NCBI RefSeq assembly: GCF_016860545.1
Contig: NZ_BNEB01000005.1
Coordinates: 1,984,001-2,048,000 of the forward strand
Direction of reading: 5' to 3'
Origin: Streptomyces asoensis
Lineage (GTDB): Bacteria; Actinomycetota; Actinomycetes; Streptomycetales; Streptomycetaceae
DNA: 64,000 bases
Shown here: positions 41,471 to 50,289 of the stretch, piece after piece
How the letters are laid out: each line of letters starts with the position of its first letter
How positions within the stretch are numbered: position 1 is the stretch's first letter
Translations under genes and position numbers: made by a program
Notes under the pieces: model-generated
The model's database searches: none
Seen by the model: only the letters and a program-made list of their open reading frames with translations
What the model was told of the DNA's origin: nothing

Positions 41471-42163
41471 GTGGAAAAAGTACGACTCCTCGTCGTGGAC
41501 GACGACCCGCCGATCGCCGATCTCGTGGCCACGGTCGCCCGCTACGAGGGCTGGGACGCGGTCACCGCCAATTCCGGTGCCGAGGCGCTCAGCCGTGCCG
41601 CCGAGTTCCGTCCCGACATCGTGGTGCTCGACCTGATGCTGCCCGACATCGACGGCTTCGGCGTGCTCGACCGGCTCCGGCGCGGCGGCACCATGGTGCC
41701 GGTGGTCTTCCTGACGGCACGCGACGGGGTCGCCGACCGGGTCGCCGGACTCACCCGGGGCGGGGACGACTACCTGGTCAAGCCGTTCGCCGTGGAGGAG
41801 CTGATGGCCCGGCTGCGGACCGTGCTGCGGCGCAGCGCCGGCCCCGGGGCGCAGCGCTCGGTGCTGCGGGTCGCGGACCTCACCATGGACGAGGACACCC
41901 GGGAGGTGCGGCGCGGCGGACGGCTGCTGACGCTCACCCCCACCGAGTACGAGGTGCTGCGCTACCTCCTGCGCAAGTCGCCCACGGTGCTCACCAAGGC
42001 GCAGATCCTCGACCATGTGTGGGAGTACGGCTTCGGCGGCCGTTCCAACGTCGTGGAGCTGGTCGTCAGCCGGCTGCGCCGCAAGCTCGACCCGGGGGGC
42101 GACGACCCGCTGATCCAGACGGTGCGCGGTTTCGGGTACGTGATCCGGCAGGCGGCCGGGTGA
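41471..42163 (+). CDS. OmpR-family response regulator
   Basis: 230 aa from GTG 41471; GTG 41453 in the same frame is an alternative. Receiver domain with acidic pair D10-D11, phospho-acceptor D54 (VVLDLMLPDIDGF), the T in LTAR and K in LVKPF. The C-terminal winged helix (LTLTPTEYEVLRYLL, ILDHVWEYGFGGRSNVVELVVSRLRRKLD, TVRGFGYVIR) binds DNA. Paired with the next gene through a GTGA overlap. Its position suggests control of the divergent flavocytochrome operon. Confidence 0.95.
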   Translation: MEKVRLLVVDDDPPIADLVATVARYEGWDAVTANSGAEALSRAAEFRPDIVVLDLMLPDIDGFGVLDRLRRGGTMVPVVFLTARDGVADRVAGLTRGGDDYLVKPFAVEELMARLRTVLRRSAGPGAQRSVLRVADLTMDEDTREVRRGGRLLTLTPTEYEVLRYLLRKSPTVLTKAQILDHVWEYGFGGRSNVVELVVSRLRRKLDPGGDDPLIQTVRGFGYVIRQAAG

Positions 42164-43614
42164 TCGGCGGGCTCTGGCCGTCGTACCGCAGACTGCGGCT
42201 CGGCACCCGGCTGGCGCTCGGCCTCGGCGCGCTGTCGCTGGTGGTGTTCGCGGTGGTCGGCACGGCCCTGACGACGTACATGCGGGACTACCTGTCGGCC
42301 CAGCTCGACGACCAGCTCGGGATCGCCCAGGGCGCGCAGTCCAAGAGCATCGTGGACTCCGGCTCGCTGACCGGGAAGAAGTACTGGGGCTGGTACTACG
42401 CCGTGTACGACGTACGGGACGGCAGGCCCGTGCTGCGCACGCCGGAGGACCCCGGTGACGTGCCCGCGGACGCCGACGACCTCACCGCCCTGGCCGCGGC
42501 GCAGACGGCCGCCGGCACGGAGGTGCTGAGCACGGCGCATCTCGCGGGCAAGGGCGTGTACCGGCTGCGCGCCTGCGCGGTCGAGCCCGGAGTGGTGCTG
42601 GTCAGCGGCGCGCCCATGGACGACCTCGAGGACACCGTCCGGCACCTGATCACGATCCAGGTCGTCACCTTCGGGCTGGCGCTGCTCGCGCTGGTGGTGG
42701 TCGGCCGGGCCCTGCTGCGGCGCGGCCTGAAGCCGCTGAGCGACATGGCGCACACCGCGCACGGCATCGCCTCGCACGACCTCACCGAGTCGGCGTCCCG
42801 CCTCCCGCTGCGCGCGGACGCGCCGGGCGGCGGCCCCGAGGTCGAGGAGCTGCGCACGGCGTTCAACACGATGCTCCAGCACATCGACGACTCCCTCGCC
42901 GTGCGGGCCGAGGCGGAACAGCGCCTGCGGCGCTTCGTCGCGGACGCCTCGCACGAGCTGCGCACCCCGCTGATGTCGGTACGCGGCTACGCCGACCTCT
43001 TCCAGTACGCGGCCGCCAACGCCCCGCAGGAGCGGGACAAGCACCTCGCGCGGCTGCGCGCCGAGGCCGCCCGGATGGGGTTCCTCCTCGACGACCTGCT
43101 GCTGCTCGCCCGGCTGGACGCGGCCGAGGTGGAGACGCCGCTGCGGATGGAGGACGCCGACCTGGTGGAACTGGTCGGGCAGGCCGCCGACGCGTTCGGT
43201 GCGAGTCATCCCCACCACGCGCTGACGGTGGCTCCGGGTCCGGCGGCCGTACCGCTGCGGATGGACCCGCACCGCATCCGCCAGGTGCTGGACAACCTGC
43301 TCACCAACGCGGCCGTGCACACGCCGGCCGGCACGCCCGTCCGTGTCGCGGTCCGCGTGGCGTCCGGCACGGCGCGGGTGAGCGTCGCCGACGAGGGGCC
43401 CGGCATCCCGCCCGGCGACCGCGAGCGCGTCTTCGACCGCTTCTACCGTGTCGACAAGGCCCGCAGCCGTGACCGCGGCGGCAGCGGCCTCGGTCTGTCG
43501 GTGGCCCGGTCCCTGGCCCGGGCGCACGGGGGCGCGCTGGAACTCGACGAGGACGCGGGGGCGACCGTGTTCAGGCTGACGCTCCCCCTCGCTCCGCCCG
43601 CCCCGGGGCCGTGA
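42160..43614 (+). CDS. EnvZ-type sensor histidine kinase
   Basis: 484 aa from GTG 42160. TM1 (LGLGALSLVVFAVVGTALTTY), extracytoplasmic domain of about 120 residues, TM2 (LITIQVVTFGLALLALVVVG), HAMP region, H-box FVADASHELRTPL with phospho-acceptor H265, N-box QVLDNLLTNAAVHTP and G-boxes DEGPGIP and GGSGLGLSV. It senses an external signal and phosphorylates the regulator encoded immediately upstream. Confidence 0.95.
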   Translation: MIGGLWPSYRRLRLGTRLALGLGALSLVVFAVVGTALTTYMRDYLSAQLDDQLGIAQGAQSKSIVDSGSLTGKKYWGWYYAVYDVRDGRPVLRTPEDPGDVPADADDLTALAAAQTAAGTEVLSTAHLAGKGVYRLRACAVEPGVVLVSGAPMDDLEDTVRHLITIQVVTFGLALLALVVVGRALLRRGLKPLSDMAHTAHGIASHDLTESASRLPLRADAPGGGPEVEELRTAFNTMLQHIDDSLAVRAEAEQRLRRFVADASHELRTPLMSVRGYADLFQYAAANAPQERDKHLARLRAEAARMGFLLDDLLLLARLDAAEVETPLRMEDADLVELVGQAADAFGASHPHHALTVAPGPAAVPLRMDPHRIRQVLDNLLTNAAVHTPAGTPVRVAVRVASGTARVSVADEGPGIPPGDRERVFDRFYRVDKARSRDRGGSGLGLSVARSLARAHGGALELDEDAGATVFRLTLPLAPPAPGP

Positions 43615-43971
43615 CCGGTAGGCGGCGCCCGCAGGGCGGCCGGGCGGAGGGGGCCCGGACGGCCGGTGGTACTGCGGGCCGGTGAACCTCCCCGGGCGCC
43701 CGGGATGAACCAGGGGGCGTACGGGCAGAAATGACACAGCCTCACCGCACCTGCCCCGCCCCATCGCCCGGCGCCCCGGGGCACCCGCCCCACCGCGCCG
43801 TGCCGCACCACAGCCCGCCCACGCACCGCGGTCGCCGTCCGGCCCGCACTCCGTCGGCTCACGGACACCGCACCGTCACACCGGAGGGGAACGACCTCCC
43901 CGTCCCCTCCCCGGCCCGATCCGTCGCGCCGCCGCGCGCGGCGGTCACGACGCGGAAGGACGACGTGCGCC
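43615..43971. other. 357-bp gene-free interval
   Basis: Open frames here are shadows. The first 70 bp contain GC-rich inverted segments (CCGGGC/GCCCGG near 43640-43660) that may terminate the kinase transcript. No promoter boxes are recognised. Confidence 0.35.
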
Positions 43972-44982
43972 GTGTCCCTGCTGCCCCTCGACGACCCCGC
44001 GTCGCCGCCTCCGTCCCCGCAGCCCGTCGAGGACGGCCGCCGCCCCCGGGCCGCCGGCGCCACCCGCCGGGCCCTCTGTCTCTTCCCGGTCCTGCTGCTC
44101 GCGGTGTGGGCGGCGGTCGACTGGCACGCCGTGCGCGACGGCACCGCCCTGCTGGCCGCCGCCGACCCCTGGTGGCTGCTGGCGGGGCTCCTCTTCAGCT
44201 ACCTGGGTTCGGTCGCCGCGGCCTGTGTCCGGCAGGGGGCGATCCCCGACCGACTGCCGCCGGGCACGCTGGTGGCCTCGCAGATCGCCGCGGGCGCCGC
44301 GAACCACATCCTGCCGGCGAGCATAGGCGCCCACGCGGTCACGGTCCGCTTCCTCCAGCGGCAGGGCGTCCCCCTCCCCCGCGCCACCGCTTCGATCGCC
44401 CTGTACTCGCTGGTCAGAGCCGTGGCGAAGACACCCGTCGTGCTGATCTTCCTGCTCGCCGCGCCCGGCGCGGTGCCGCCCGCCAGGCTGCTGCCCGAAG
44501 GTCGGACCCTGCTCCTGGCCGCCGGGGGCCTGCTGCTGGCGCCCGCGGCGGGGGCGGCGCTGTTCGTCCTCGTCCGGCCGCTGCGCCGGCCCGTGCTGGA
44601 CTTCGTGCGGACGGCCCTCACGGACGCCCGGCACCTGCACACCCGCCCCGCCCGCTTCCTGCCCCTGTGGGGCGGGGCGGTCGCCGCGCCGCTGATCCAG
44701 GCGAGCGTGGTGGCGTCGGTGGGGACGGCGCTCGGCCTGCCGCTGACCTGGGCGCAGCTGCTCTTCGCGTTCCTGGCGGCGAGCACCGCGGCCGGAGCCG
44801 TCCCGGCACCGGGCGGGATCGGTCCGGTCGACGCGGCCCTGGTCCTCACCCTGGCCGGCTACGGCACCCCGCTGCCTCTGGCGACGGCCACGGTCATCGG
44901 CTACCGGCTGCTGACGGTCTGGCTGCCCCTGCTGCCGGGGATGCTGGTGCTGTCCGCCCTGGTGCAGCGCAAGCAGCTGTGA
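43972..44982 (+). CDS. YbhN/UPF0104 (LPG-synthase flippase-like) membrane protein
   Basis: 336 aa from GTG 43972 (GGAAGGA upstream). About eight membrane segments with UPF0104 signatures: WWLLAGLLFSYLGSVAAACVRQGAI, ANHILPASIGAHAVTVRFL and the C-terminal PAPGGIGPVDAALVLTLAGYGTPL. It resembles the flippase half of lysyl-phosphatidylglycerol synthases without the aminoacyl-transferase domain. Likely moves or binds a lipid; the ligand is unknown. Confidence 0.88.
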   Translation: MSLLPLDDPASPPPSPQPVEDGRRPRAAGATRRALCLFPVLLLAVWAAVDWHAVRDGTALLAAADPWWLLAGLLFSYLGSVAAACVRQGAIPDRLPPGTLVASQIAAGAANHILPASIGAHAVTVRFLQRQGVPLPRATASIALYSLVRAVAKTPVVLIFLLAAPGAVPPARLLPEGRTLLLAAGGLLLAPAAGAALFVLVRPLRRPVLDFVRTALTDARHLHTRPARFLPLWGGAVAAPLIQASVVASVGTALGLPLTWAQLLFAFLAASTAAGAVPAPGGIGPVDAALVLTLAGYGTPLPLATATVIGYRLLTVWLPLLPGMLVLSALVQRKQL

Positions 44983-45024
44983 GCCGCGGGCCGTGCCGCC
45001 CGCCCCGGCCCGCGGCTCCCGGCG

Positions 45025-45435
45025 TCAGACGCCGCCGTTCTCCGCCAGCCGCAGCGAGATGCTGTTGATGCAGTACCGCTGGTCGGTCGGGGTCGCGTAC
45101 CCCTCGCCCGCGAAGACGTGCCCGAGGTGCGAACCGCACCGGGCGCACCGCACCTCGGTGCGCAGCATCCCGTGCGAGCGGTCCTCGATCAGCTCCACCG
45201 CGTCGGTGTCCTTCGGGTCGAAGAACGACGGCCAGCCGCAGTGGGACTCGAACTTGGTCGCGGAGGTGAACAGTTCGGCGCCGCAGGCCCGGCAGGAGTA
45301 GACGCCCTCGGTCTTGGTGTCGGTGTACTCACCGGTGAACGCGGGCTCGGTGCCCGCCTGCCGCAGGACGGCGTACTCGGCCGGGGTCAGCTCCGCCCGC
45401 CACTGCTCGTCCGGCTTCTCGACGTCGTACGACAT
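45025..45435 (-). CDS. msrB: peptide-methionine (R)-S-oxide reductase
   Basis: 136 aa, normal MsrB length. It reduces methionine-R-sulfoxide in proteins using thioredoxin. Two CxxC pairs bind structural zinc (C48/C51 and C97/C100); the catalytic cysteine is C122 in RYCINSISL, and C66 in HCGWPSF may be the resolving residue. Begins 13 bp after murC on the same strand, so probably cotranscribed. Cytoplasmic repair enzyme. Confidence 0.96.
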   Translation of the reverse strand: MSYDVEKPDEQWRAELTPAEYAVLRQAGTEPAFTGEYTDTKTEGVYSCRACGAELFTSATKFESHCGWPSFFDPKDTDAVELIEDRSHGMLRTEVRCARCGSHLGHVFAGEGYATPTDQRYCINSISLRLAENGGV

Positions 45436-45448
45436 GAGCCTCAGCCCC

Positions 45449-46834
45449 TCACTGGGAAAGACGGTCCAGAATGCGCGGGCCCAGGTCCGTCACGTCACCC
45501 GCGCCCATGGTGAGAACGAGATCACCGGCCTTCGCCATTCCCGCCACGACCTCCGGCGCCGCGTCCTTGTCGTGCACCGCCGTCACGTCCGCGCCCGCGG
45601 CCCGGGCCGCGTCGATGATCAGCTCGCTGGTGACGCCCGGCAGCGGGTCCTCGCGGGCCGGGTAGATGTCGAGGACGACGGAGGCGTCCGCGAGGGCCAG
45701 CGCCTGTCCCATCTCCGTGCCGAGCTCCTGGGTCCTGGAGAACAGGTGCGGCTGGAAGAGGACGAGGATGCGGGCGTCGCCCACCGCCGCGCGCATCGCC
45801 TCCAGGTCGGCCGTCATCTCCGTCGGGTGGTGGGCGTAGGAGTCGACGACCTGGACGCCCGCCGCCTCGCCCTTGAGCTGGAGGCGGCGCTTGACGCCGG
45901 TGTACGCGGCCAGGGCCGGGGCCAGTTCGGCGGCCGGGACGCCCAGCGCGACGCCCGCGGCCAGCGCGGCGACGGCGTTGTGCGCGTAGTGACGGCCGGG
46001 CACCGACACGGCGAACGTGAGCCGCTCCCCGTCGAGCAGGACGCTCACCTCGCTCTTCAGGCCCTGCGCGACGACCGACAGCACGCGGACGTCGGCGTCC
46101 GGCGACTCCCCGTACGTCACCACCCGCACGCCCTCGACGCGCCGGGTCAGCTCGCGCGCCCCCTCGTGGTCGGCGGAGATCACCAGGGTGCCGCCGGGCA
46201 CGATCTTCGCGGCGAAGGTCTCGAAGGACTCGTAGATCTCGTCCATCGAGGCGTAGTTCGCGTGGTGGTCCAGCTCCACGTTGAGGACGATGGCGACCTC
46301 GGGCGCGTACTTGTGGAAGCTGCGGTCCGATTCGTCCGCCTCGGCGACGAAGATCTCGCCCTCGCCGTGCAGCGCGTTGGAACCGGGCGCGTCGAGGTCG
46401 CCGCCGATCGCGTACGAGGGGTCGAGGCCCAGCGCGGACAGCGACACCGCGAGCATGGAGGTGGTGGTCGTCTTGCCGTGGGTGCCGGCCACGGCGATCG
46501 GCCGCAGTCCGTCCATCAGGCGAGCCAGCGCGTCCGAGCGGTGGACGACCGGGATGCCCAGCTCGGCGGCGCGGGCCAGCTCCGGGTTGTCCGCGCGGAT
46601 CGCCGAGGAGACCACGACGCAGCTGGCGTCGTCGGCCAGGTGAGCGGCGGCGTGGCCGATGTGCACGGTCACGCCGAGCGCCCGCAGCGCCGCCGCGGTG
46701 CCGGACTCCTTGGCGTCGCTGCCGGCCACCTTCGCCCCGCGCTGGGCGAGGATCTTCGCGATCCCCGACATCCCCGCCCCACCGATGCCGATGAAGTGCG
46801 GTCGGTCCATGGCGGTAGGAAGGCCGGGTGCCAT
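45449..46834 (-). CDS. murC: UDP-N-acetylmuramate--L-alanine ligase
   Basis: 461 aa, the expected length. It adds L-Ala to UDP-MurNAc with ATP, the first amino-acid step of peptidoglycan stem synthesis. Motifs: N-terminal GIGGAGMSGIAKIL (UDP-sugar), ATP loop GTHGKTTTTSM, central AEADESDRSFHKY and LNVELDHHANY, and C-terminal DSYAHHPTEMTADLEAMR and LFQPHLFSRT. It lies outside the division-and-cell-wall cluster, as in other streptomycetes. Followed by msrB. Confidence 0.97.
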   Translation of the reverse strand: MAPGLPTAMDRPHFIGIGGAGMSGIAKILAQRGAKVAGSDAKESGTAAALRALGVTVHIGHAAAHLADDASCVVVSSAIRADNPELARAAELGIPVVHRSDALARLMDGLRPIAVAGTHGKTTTTSMLAVSLSALGLDPSYAIGGDLDAPGSNALHGEGEIFVAEADESDRSFHKYAPEVAIVLNVELDHHANYASMDEIYESFETFAAKIVPGGTLVISADHEGARELTRRVEGVRVVTYGESPDADVRVLSVVAQGLKSEVSVLLDGERLTFAVSVPGRHYAHNAVAALAAGVALGVPAAELAPALAAYTGVKRRLQLKGEAAGVQVVDSYAHHPTEMTADLEAMRAAVGDARILVLFQPHLFSRTQELGTEMGQALALADASVVLDIYPAREDPLPGVTSELIIDAARAAGADVTAVHDKDAAPEVVAGMAKAGDLVLTMGAGDVTDLGPRILDRLSQ

Positions 46835-46970
46835 GCGTGTTCTCCCAGGGTGCGCTGCGACGGGTTCGGTGCGCCCCCACCCTATTGCGCGGGGCGCCCC
46901 GTACCCAGCCAGGGGCGCGGGGCCGCTCCGGCGGACGGGAGCGGGCGGCCGGCGGGCGGCCGCGCCGGGT

Positions 46971-47444
46971 TCACGCCTTGCTGTGCGAGAACAGCTTCAG
47001 CACCGGCACGCCCACCTTGTGCCGGGCGCGGGAGGCCCAGTCGCGGTGGAAGAACTCCTCGACGTAGTGCGGGTCGGTCAGGACGATGACCTCGTCCGCC
47101 CCCGCCTCCGCGACCAGGGACTTGAGCGCGTCCAGCGGATGGTCCTCGACGAGGCGGCCCACCGCCTCGCTGCCCGCCGCGTGCAGCGCCTGGAGGGACA
47201 CCTCCAGGGCTCTCGCGCCGAACCCCTTCGCCTCGTCGCCCTCGGGCGTCTCGCCCTCGCGCGCCGCCTCGTCCAGCTCGCCGAGGGCGACGTCGTCGAT
47301 GGCCCGCAGCAAGCGGTCCGCCTGGTCGCCGCGGGGCTGGAGCAGCACGTGGAAGGAGACCGGCTCGTCCCCGTGCAGGGTGCTGACGAACTCCACGTCG
47401 GCGGACGTCAGGGCTTTCTCGATCATCAGAACACTTGTGAACAC
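46971..47444 (-). CDS. HUP/USP-like conserved protein, function unknown
   Basis: 157 aa from GTG 47444; ATG 47426 (MIEKALTSADVEFV) is also possible. Actinobacterial homologues are sometimes labelled indole-3-glycerol phosphate synthase, but the TrpC barrel and its catalytic Lys/Glu residues are absent. The C-terminal part (LKSLVAEAGADEVIVLTDPHYVEEFFHRDWASRARHKVGVPVLKLF) resembles the end of a universal-stress/HUP nucleotide-binding fold. It sits between murC and a RibD-C reductase gene, same strand but well spaced. Confidence 0.75.
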   Translation of the reverse strand: MFTSVLMIEKALTSADVEFVSTLHGDEPVSFHVLLQPRGDQADRLLRAIDDVALGELDEAAREGETPEGDEAKGFGARALEVSLQALHAAGSEAVGRLVEDHPLDALKSLVAEAGADEVIVLTDPHYVEEFFHRDWASRARHKVGVPVLKLFSHSKA

Positions 47445-47636
47445 CGGCGCCCCATTCTTTTGGAGGACCCCCGTGGCCCTCTCTCGCCGTGGGCCGTCCG
47501 TGGCCCTGCGGAAACCATCCTGCCCCGTGATCGCACGAGGACTCGCCGCGAGATCCAGTGTGCCCGCCGGACGCCGGACGCAACGGCCGACCCCGCCGTC
47601 CCGGGGCGGGCGATGACGCTCGTCCGGAATCCCGGC

Positions 47637-48464
47637 TCAGGGCCGCCGGTACCTGGCGAACAGGAAACCCTCCTCCTCCAGGAGGGACGCCAGCGCGAAC
47701 CGGTGCGGGACCGCCACCGACGGGCCGCCCGTGATCCGCTGCGCGTCGCCCGCGGTGAGCATCGGGGAGATCGTCAGACAGAGCTCGTCCAGCACCCCGG
47801 CGGCGACGAACTGGCCCAGCAGCCGGGGGCCGCCCTCGGTCAGCAGCCGGGTGTGCCCCAGCCCGGCCAGTGCCCGCACGGCCCGGGCCGGGTCGACGCC
47901 CGTGCCGTCCCCGGCCACCACCACCCGCGCGCCCGCCCGCCGCGCCGCCGCGACCCTGTCGGGGGCGGCCGCTGCGCCGGTCAGGACCAGCGTGGGGACC
48001 AGGGGCGAGGTGAACAGCGGGAGGGAGAAGTCGAGGTCGAGGCCGGCGCTGACCACCGCGACGGCCGGGGCGGGTCCCTGCCCGGCCGCCTCGCGGGGCC
48101 CGGCGAACTCGGCACGCGCGCGTGCGGGGCGGTACCCCTCCATGCGGACCGTCTGGGCGCCGACGACCACCACGTCCGCGAGCCCGCGCAGGGTGCCGAA
48201 GATCCGCATGTCGGTGGCGGTGGAGATGGGCTGGGAGCGCCCGTCGTGCTGGGCGGCGCCGTCGAGCGTGGAGACCATGTTGGCCCGCAGCCAGGGCCGC
48301 GGCCCGTCCGGTGCGGGCTCCGGGTACGCGTACGCCCGCGCGAGCTCGGCGAGGCTCCACTCCCGGTCCCGCGCCGCGTCCCCGGCATCGCCGGGGGCCG
48401 GGGGCGGCCCGCCGCCGGGGCCGCTCGCCGCTGTCCGGTCGGTCACAGGGAAGAGCCGTCGCAT
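47637..48464 (-). CDS. pyrimidine reductase family protein (RibD C-terminal domain)
   Basis: 275 aa from ATG 48464 (RRLFPVTD). RibD-C/DHFR-like fold: RPWLRANMVSTLDGAAQHDGRSQPIS, ADVVVVGAQTVRMEGYRPA, LLTEGGPRLLGQFVAAGVLDELCLTISPML and the closing FLFARYRR. The deaminase half of RibD is absent. Related stand-alone proteins are NADPH-dependent reductases of riboflavin or folate-type intermediates, but the substrate here is not certain. Divergent from zapE with 37 bp between starts. Confidence 0.87.
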   Translation of the reverse strand: MRRLFPVTDRTAASGPGGGPPPAPGDAGDAARDREWSLAELARAYAYPEPAPDGPRPWLRANMVSTLDGAAQHDGRSQPISTATDMRIFGTLRGLADVVVVGAQTVRMEGYRPARARAEFAGPREAAGQGPAPAVAVVSAGLDLDFSLPLFTSPLVPTLVLTGAAAAPDRVAAARRAGARVVVAGDGTGVDPARAVRALAGLGHTRLLTEGGPRLLGQFVAAGVLDELCLTISPMLTAGDAQRITGGPSVAVPHRFALASLLEEEGFLFARYRRP

Positions 48465-48501
48465 GTCAGGCAGTCTGGCATGCCACGTACCATGGGGGAC
48501 C

Positions 48502-49605
48502 GTGTCGTCCTCCTCCCCCGCTCCCGGTGCCCGCCCGATAGCCGACGTGGCTCCGGTGTCCCTCTGCACCCGTCAGCCGCACGTCCCCGCGGACCGGCTG
48601 GTCGCCGAGATGGTCCCGCCGCCCCGCTTCGACTCGGTGCGGTTCAGCACGTACCTCCCGGACCCGAACCAGCCGAGCCAGACCGAGGCGGTCGGGGTGC
48701 TGGAGGGGTTCGCGGCCGGGCTCGGCGGAGCGCACGCGGCGGGCGGCGCCAAGCGGGGCTTCCTCGGCTTCGGCAGGGCAAGGGCGCCCAAGGTGCCCGC
48801 CGGGCCGCGGGGCGTCTACCTGGACGGCGGCTACGGCGTCGGCAAGACCCATCTGCTGGCGTCCCTGTGGCACGCCACGCCGGCCGAGCCCGCCCTCAAG
48901 GCCTTCGGCACGTTCGTCGAGCTGACCAACCTGGTCGGCGCCCTCGGCTTCCAGCAGACGGTGCGGACGCTGTCCGGACACCGTCTGCTGTGCATCGACG
49001 AGTTCGAACTGGACGACCCGGGCGACACCGTGCTCGTCTCCACGCTGCTCGGCAAGCTGGTCGAGGCCGGCGTCGCGCTCGCCGCCACCTCCAACACGCT
49101 GCCGGGCAAGCTCGGCGAGGGCCGGTTCGCGGCCGCGGACTTCCTGCGGGAGATCCAGGGGCTGTCGGCGCACTTCCGCGCGCTGCGCATCGACGGCGAG
49201 GACTACCGTCACCGCGGTCTGCCCGAGGCGCCCGCGCCCTGCACCGACGAGCAGGTGACGAAGGCGGCCTACGCCACCGCGGGCGCCTCGCTGGACGACT
49301 TCCCGCATCTGCTGGAGCACCTGGCCAAGGTGCACCCGAGCCGCTACGGCGCGCTGACGGACGGTCTGAAGGCGGTCTGCCTGACGGACGTGGGGCCGGT
49401 GCCCGACCAGTCCACGGCCCTGCGGCTGGTGGTCCTGGCCGACCGGCTCTACGACCGCGAGGTCCCGGTGCTGGCCTCCGGTCTGTCCTTCGACCGGCTG
49501 TTCAGCGAGGAGATGCTGAACGGCGGCTACCGCAAGAAGTACTTCCGCGCGATCTCGCGGCTCACCGCGCTGGCCCGCGACGCGAAGCGGCTCGTCGAGC
49601 CCTGA
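48502..49605 (+). CDS. zapE: cell division protein ZapE (AFG1-like ATPase)
   Basis: 367 aa from GTG 48502 (GGGGG upstream). AAA-type ATPase: Walker A GGYGVGKTH, Walker B LLCIDEFELDDPGDT, sensor TSNTLPGKLGEGRF and the family ending FSEEMLNGGYRKKYFRAISRL. ZapE/AFG1 proteins act at the membrane in division or mitochondrial protein quality control. A perfect 10-bp hairpin follows the stop. Confidence 0.92.
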   Translation: MSSSSPAPGARPIADVAPVSLCTRQPHVPADRLVAEMVPPPRFDSVRFSTYLPDPNQPSQTEAVGVLEGFAAGLGGAHAAGGAKRGFLGFGRARAPKVPAGPRGVYLDGGYGVGKTHLLASLWHATPAEPALKAFGTFVELTNLVGALGFQQTVRTLSGHRLLCIDEFELDDPGDTVLVSTLLGKLVEAGVALAATSNTLPGKLGEGRFAAADFLREIQGLSAHFRALRIDGEDYRHRGLPEAPAPCTDEQVTKAAYATAGASLDDFPHLLEHLAKVHPSRYGALTDGLKAVCLTDVGPVPDQSTALRLVVLADRLYDREVPVLASGLSFDRLFSEEMLNGGYRKKYFRAISRLTALARDAKRLVEP

Positions 49606-49610
49606 TAAAC

Positions 49611-49634
49611 GCTCTTGACCTGCGGGTCAAGAGC
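49611..49634 (+). terminator. hairpin after zapE
   Basis: GCTCTTGACC and GGTCAAGAGC around TGCG, six bases past the stop. No U-run. Good terminator candidate. Confidence 0.65.
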
Positions 49635-49691
49635 CGGTTCGCGCCAAGAACCACACTCTTTTGAGGCGCACTTCATCTCGAAACGTCGAGT

Positions 49692-49719
49692 TAACCCTGC
49701 AAACTACTTTGCAGGGTTA
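49692..49719. terminator. second perfect hairpin, 12-bp stem
   Basis: TAACCCTGCAAA and TTTGCAGGGTTA around CTAC. AT-richer than its surroundings. It could be a backup zapE terminator or a leader element of the gene at 49792. Confidence 0.5.
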
Positions 49720-49751
49720 CCGTGTCTCTTGACCAGCGTTTGACCAACCGT

Positions 49752-49763
49752 TGGTCCGGACTA
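49752..49763. promoter_or_regulatory. DasR-site-like palindrome TGGTCCGGACTA
   Basis: Matches 9 of 12 positions of the dre core TGGTCTAGACCA recognised by the GntR regulator DasR. It lies 29 bp before a secreted-protein start. Weak evidence. Confidence 0.25.
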
Positions 49764-49791
49764 AACGTGTGAAGTGACCGAAGGGGGGCGC

Positions 49792-50199
49792 ATGTTCCGA
49801 GGTACGACGGCCCGCGCCGTCCTTCCGCTCCTCGCCGCCCTCCTGCTGGCCCTCCCGTTCTTCGCACCGGCGTCTTCCTTCGCACACGCGCATACGGTGC
49901 GTCAGGCCGAGGCCAAAACCCCGCCCGGAATCAAACTCTCCGGCAAAGCGAAGCGCGACGAGATCACCACGTTCCGCGACTGCGACCGCCCCGGCGGCCT
50001 CGCCGACCCCCTGCGCAGCCGCGACCGCCACCGCGCCGGCGCCCCGGCGGCACCGGCACCCCAGGAGCCCGAGCGCGCACTGCTCGAACTGGATCCCGCG
50101 GCCGCGCACCAGCCGGCCCCGCCCGGCGCTCCCCACGACCGTCCGTCGAGATCCTCGGCGGCCCACTCCCCGGCGGCGCTCCAGGTCTTCCGCTGCTGA
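49792..50199 (+). CDS. small secreted protein of Streptomyces, function unknown
   Basis: 135 aa from ATG 49792 (GAAGGGG upstream). Signal peptide (ARAVLPLLAALLLALPFFAPASSFAHA), then a hydrophilic part with IKLSGKAKRDEITTFRDCDRPGGLADPLRSRDRHR and a C-terminal ALQVFRC. The conserved-looking ends (ADPLRSRDRHR, LQVFRC) suggest a real lineage-specific family; two Cys could pair. It is followed after 90 bp by the carbonic anhydrase gene, so it may belong to that transcript. Confidence 0.7.
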   Translation: MFRGTTARAVLPLLAALLLALPFFAPASSFAHAHTVRQAEAKTPPGIKLSGKAKRDEITTFRDCDRPGGLADPLRSRDRHRAGAPAAPAPQEPERALLELDPAAAHQPAPPGAPHDRPSRSSAAHSPAALQVFRC

Positions 50200-50289
50200 G
50201 CGGGCAGGGCAGAACAGCAGTTCCCCCACCTGTCCTGTTTCCTGCACGTCCGACGCGCCCCCACCGCGCGCCAGGAGGAGTCACCACTC

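Noticed and set aside
43731..45068. 445-codon plus-strand frame over the YbhN gene
   Set aside because: Arg/Pro-rich without hydrophobic periodicity; the frame from 43972 gives a proper membrane protein.
46971..47444. Indole-3-glycerol phosphate synthase
   Set aside because: This label is attached to homologues, but length and motifs do not fit a TrpC barrel.
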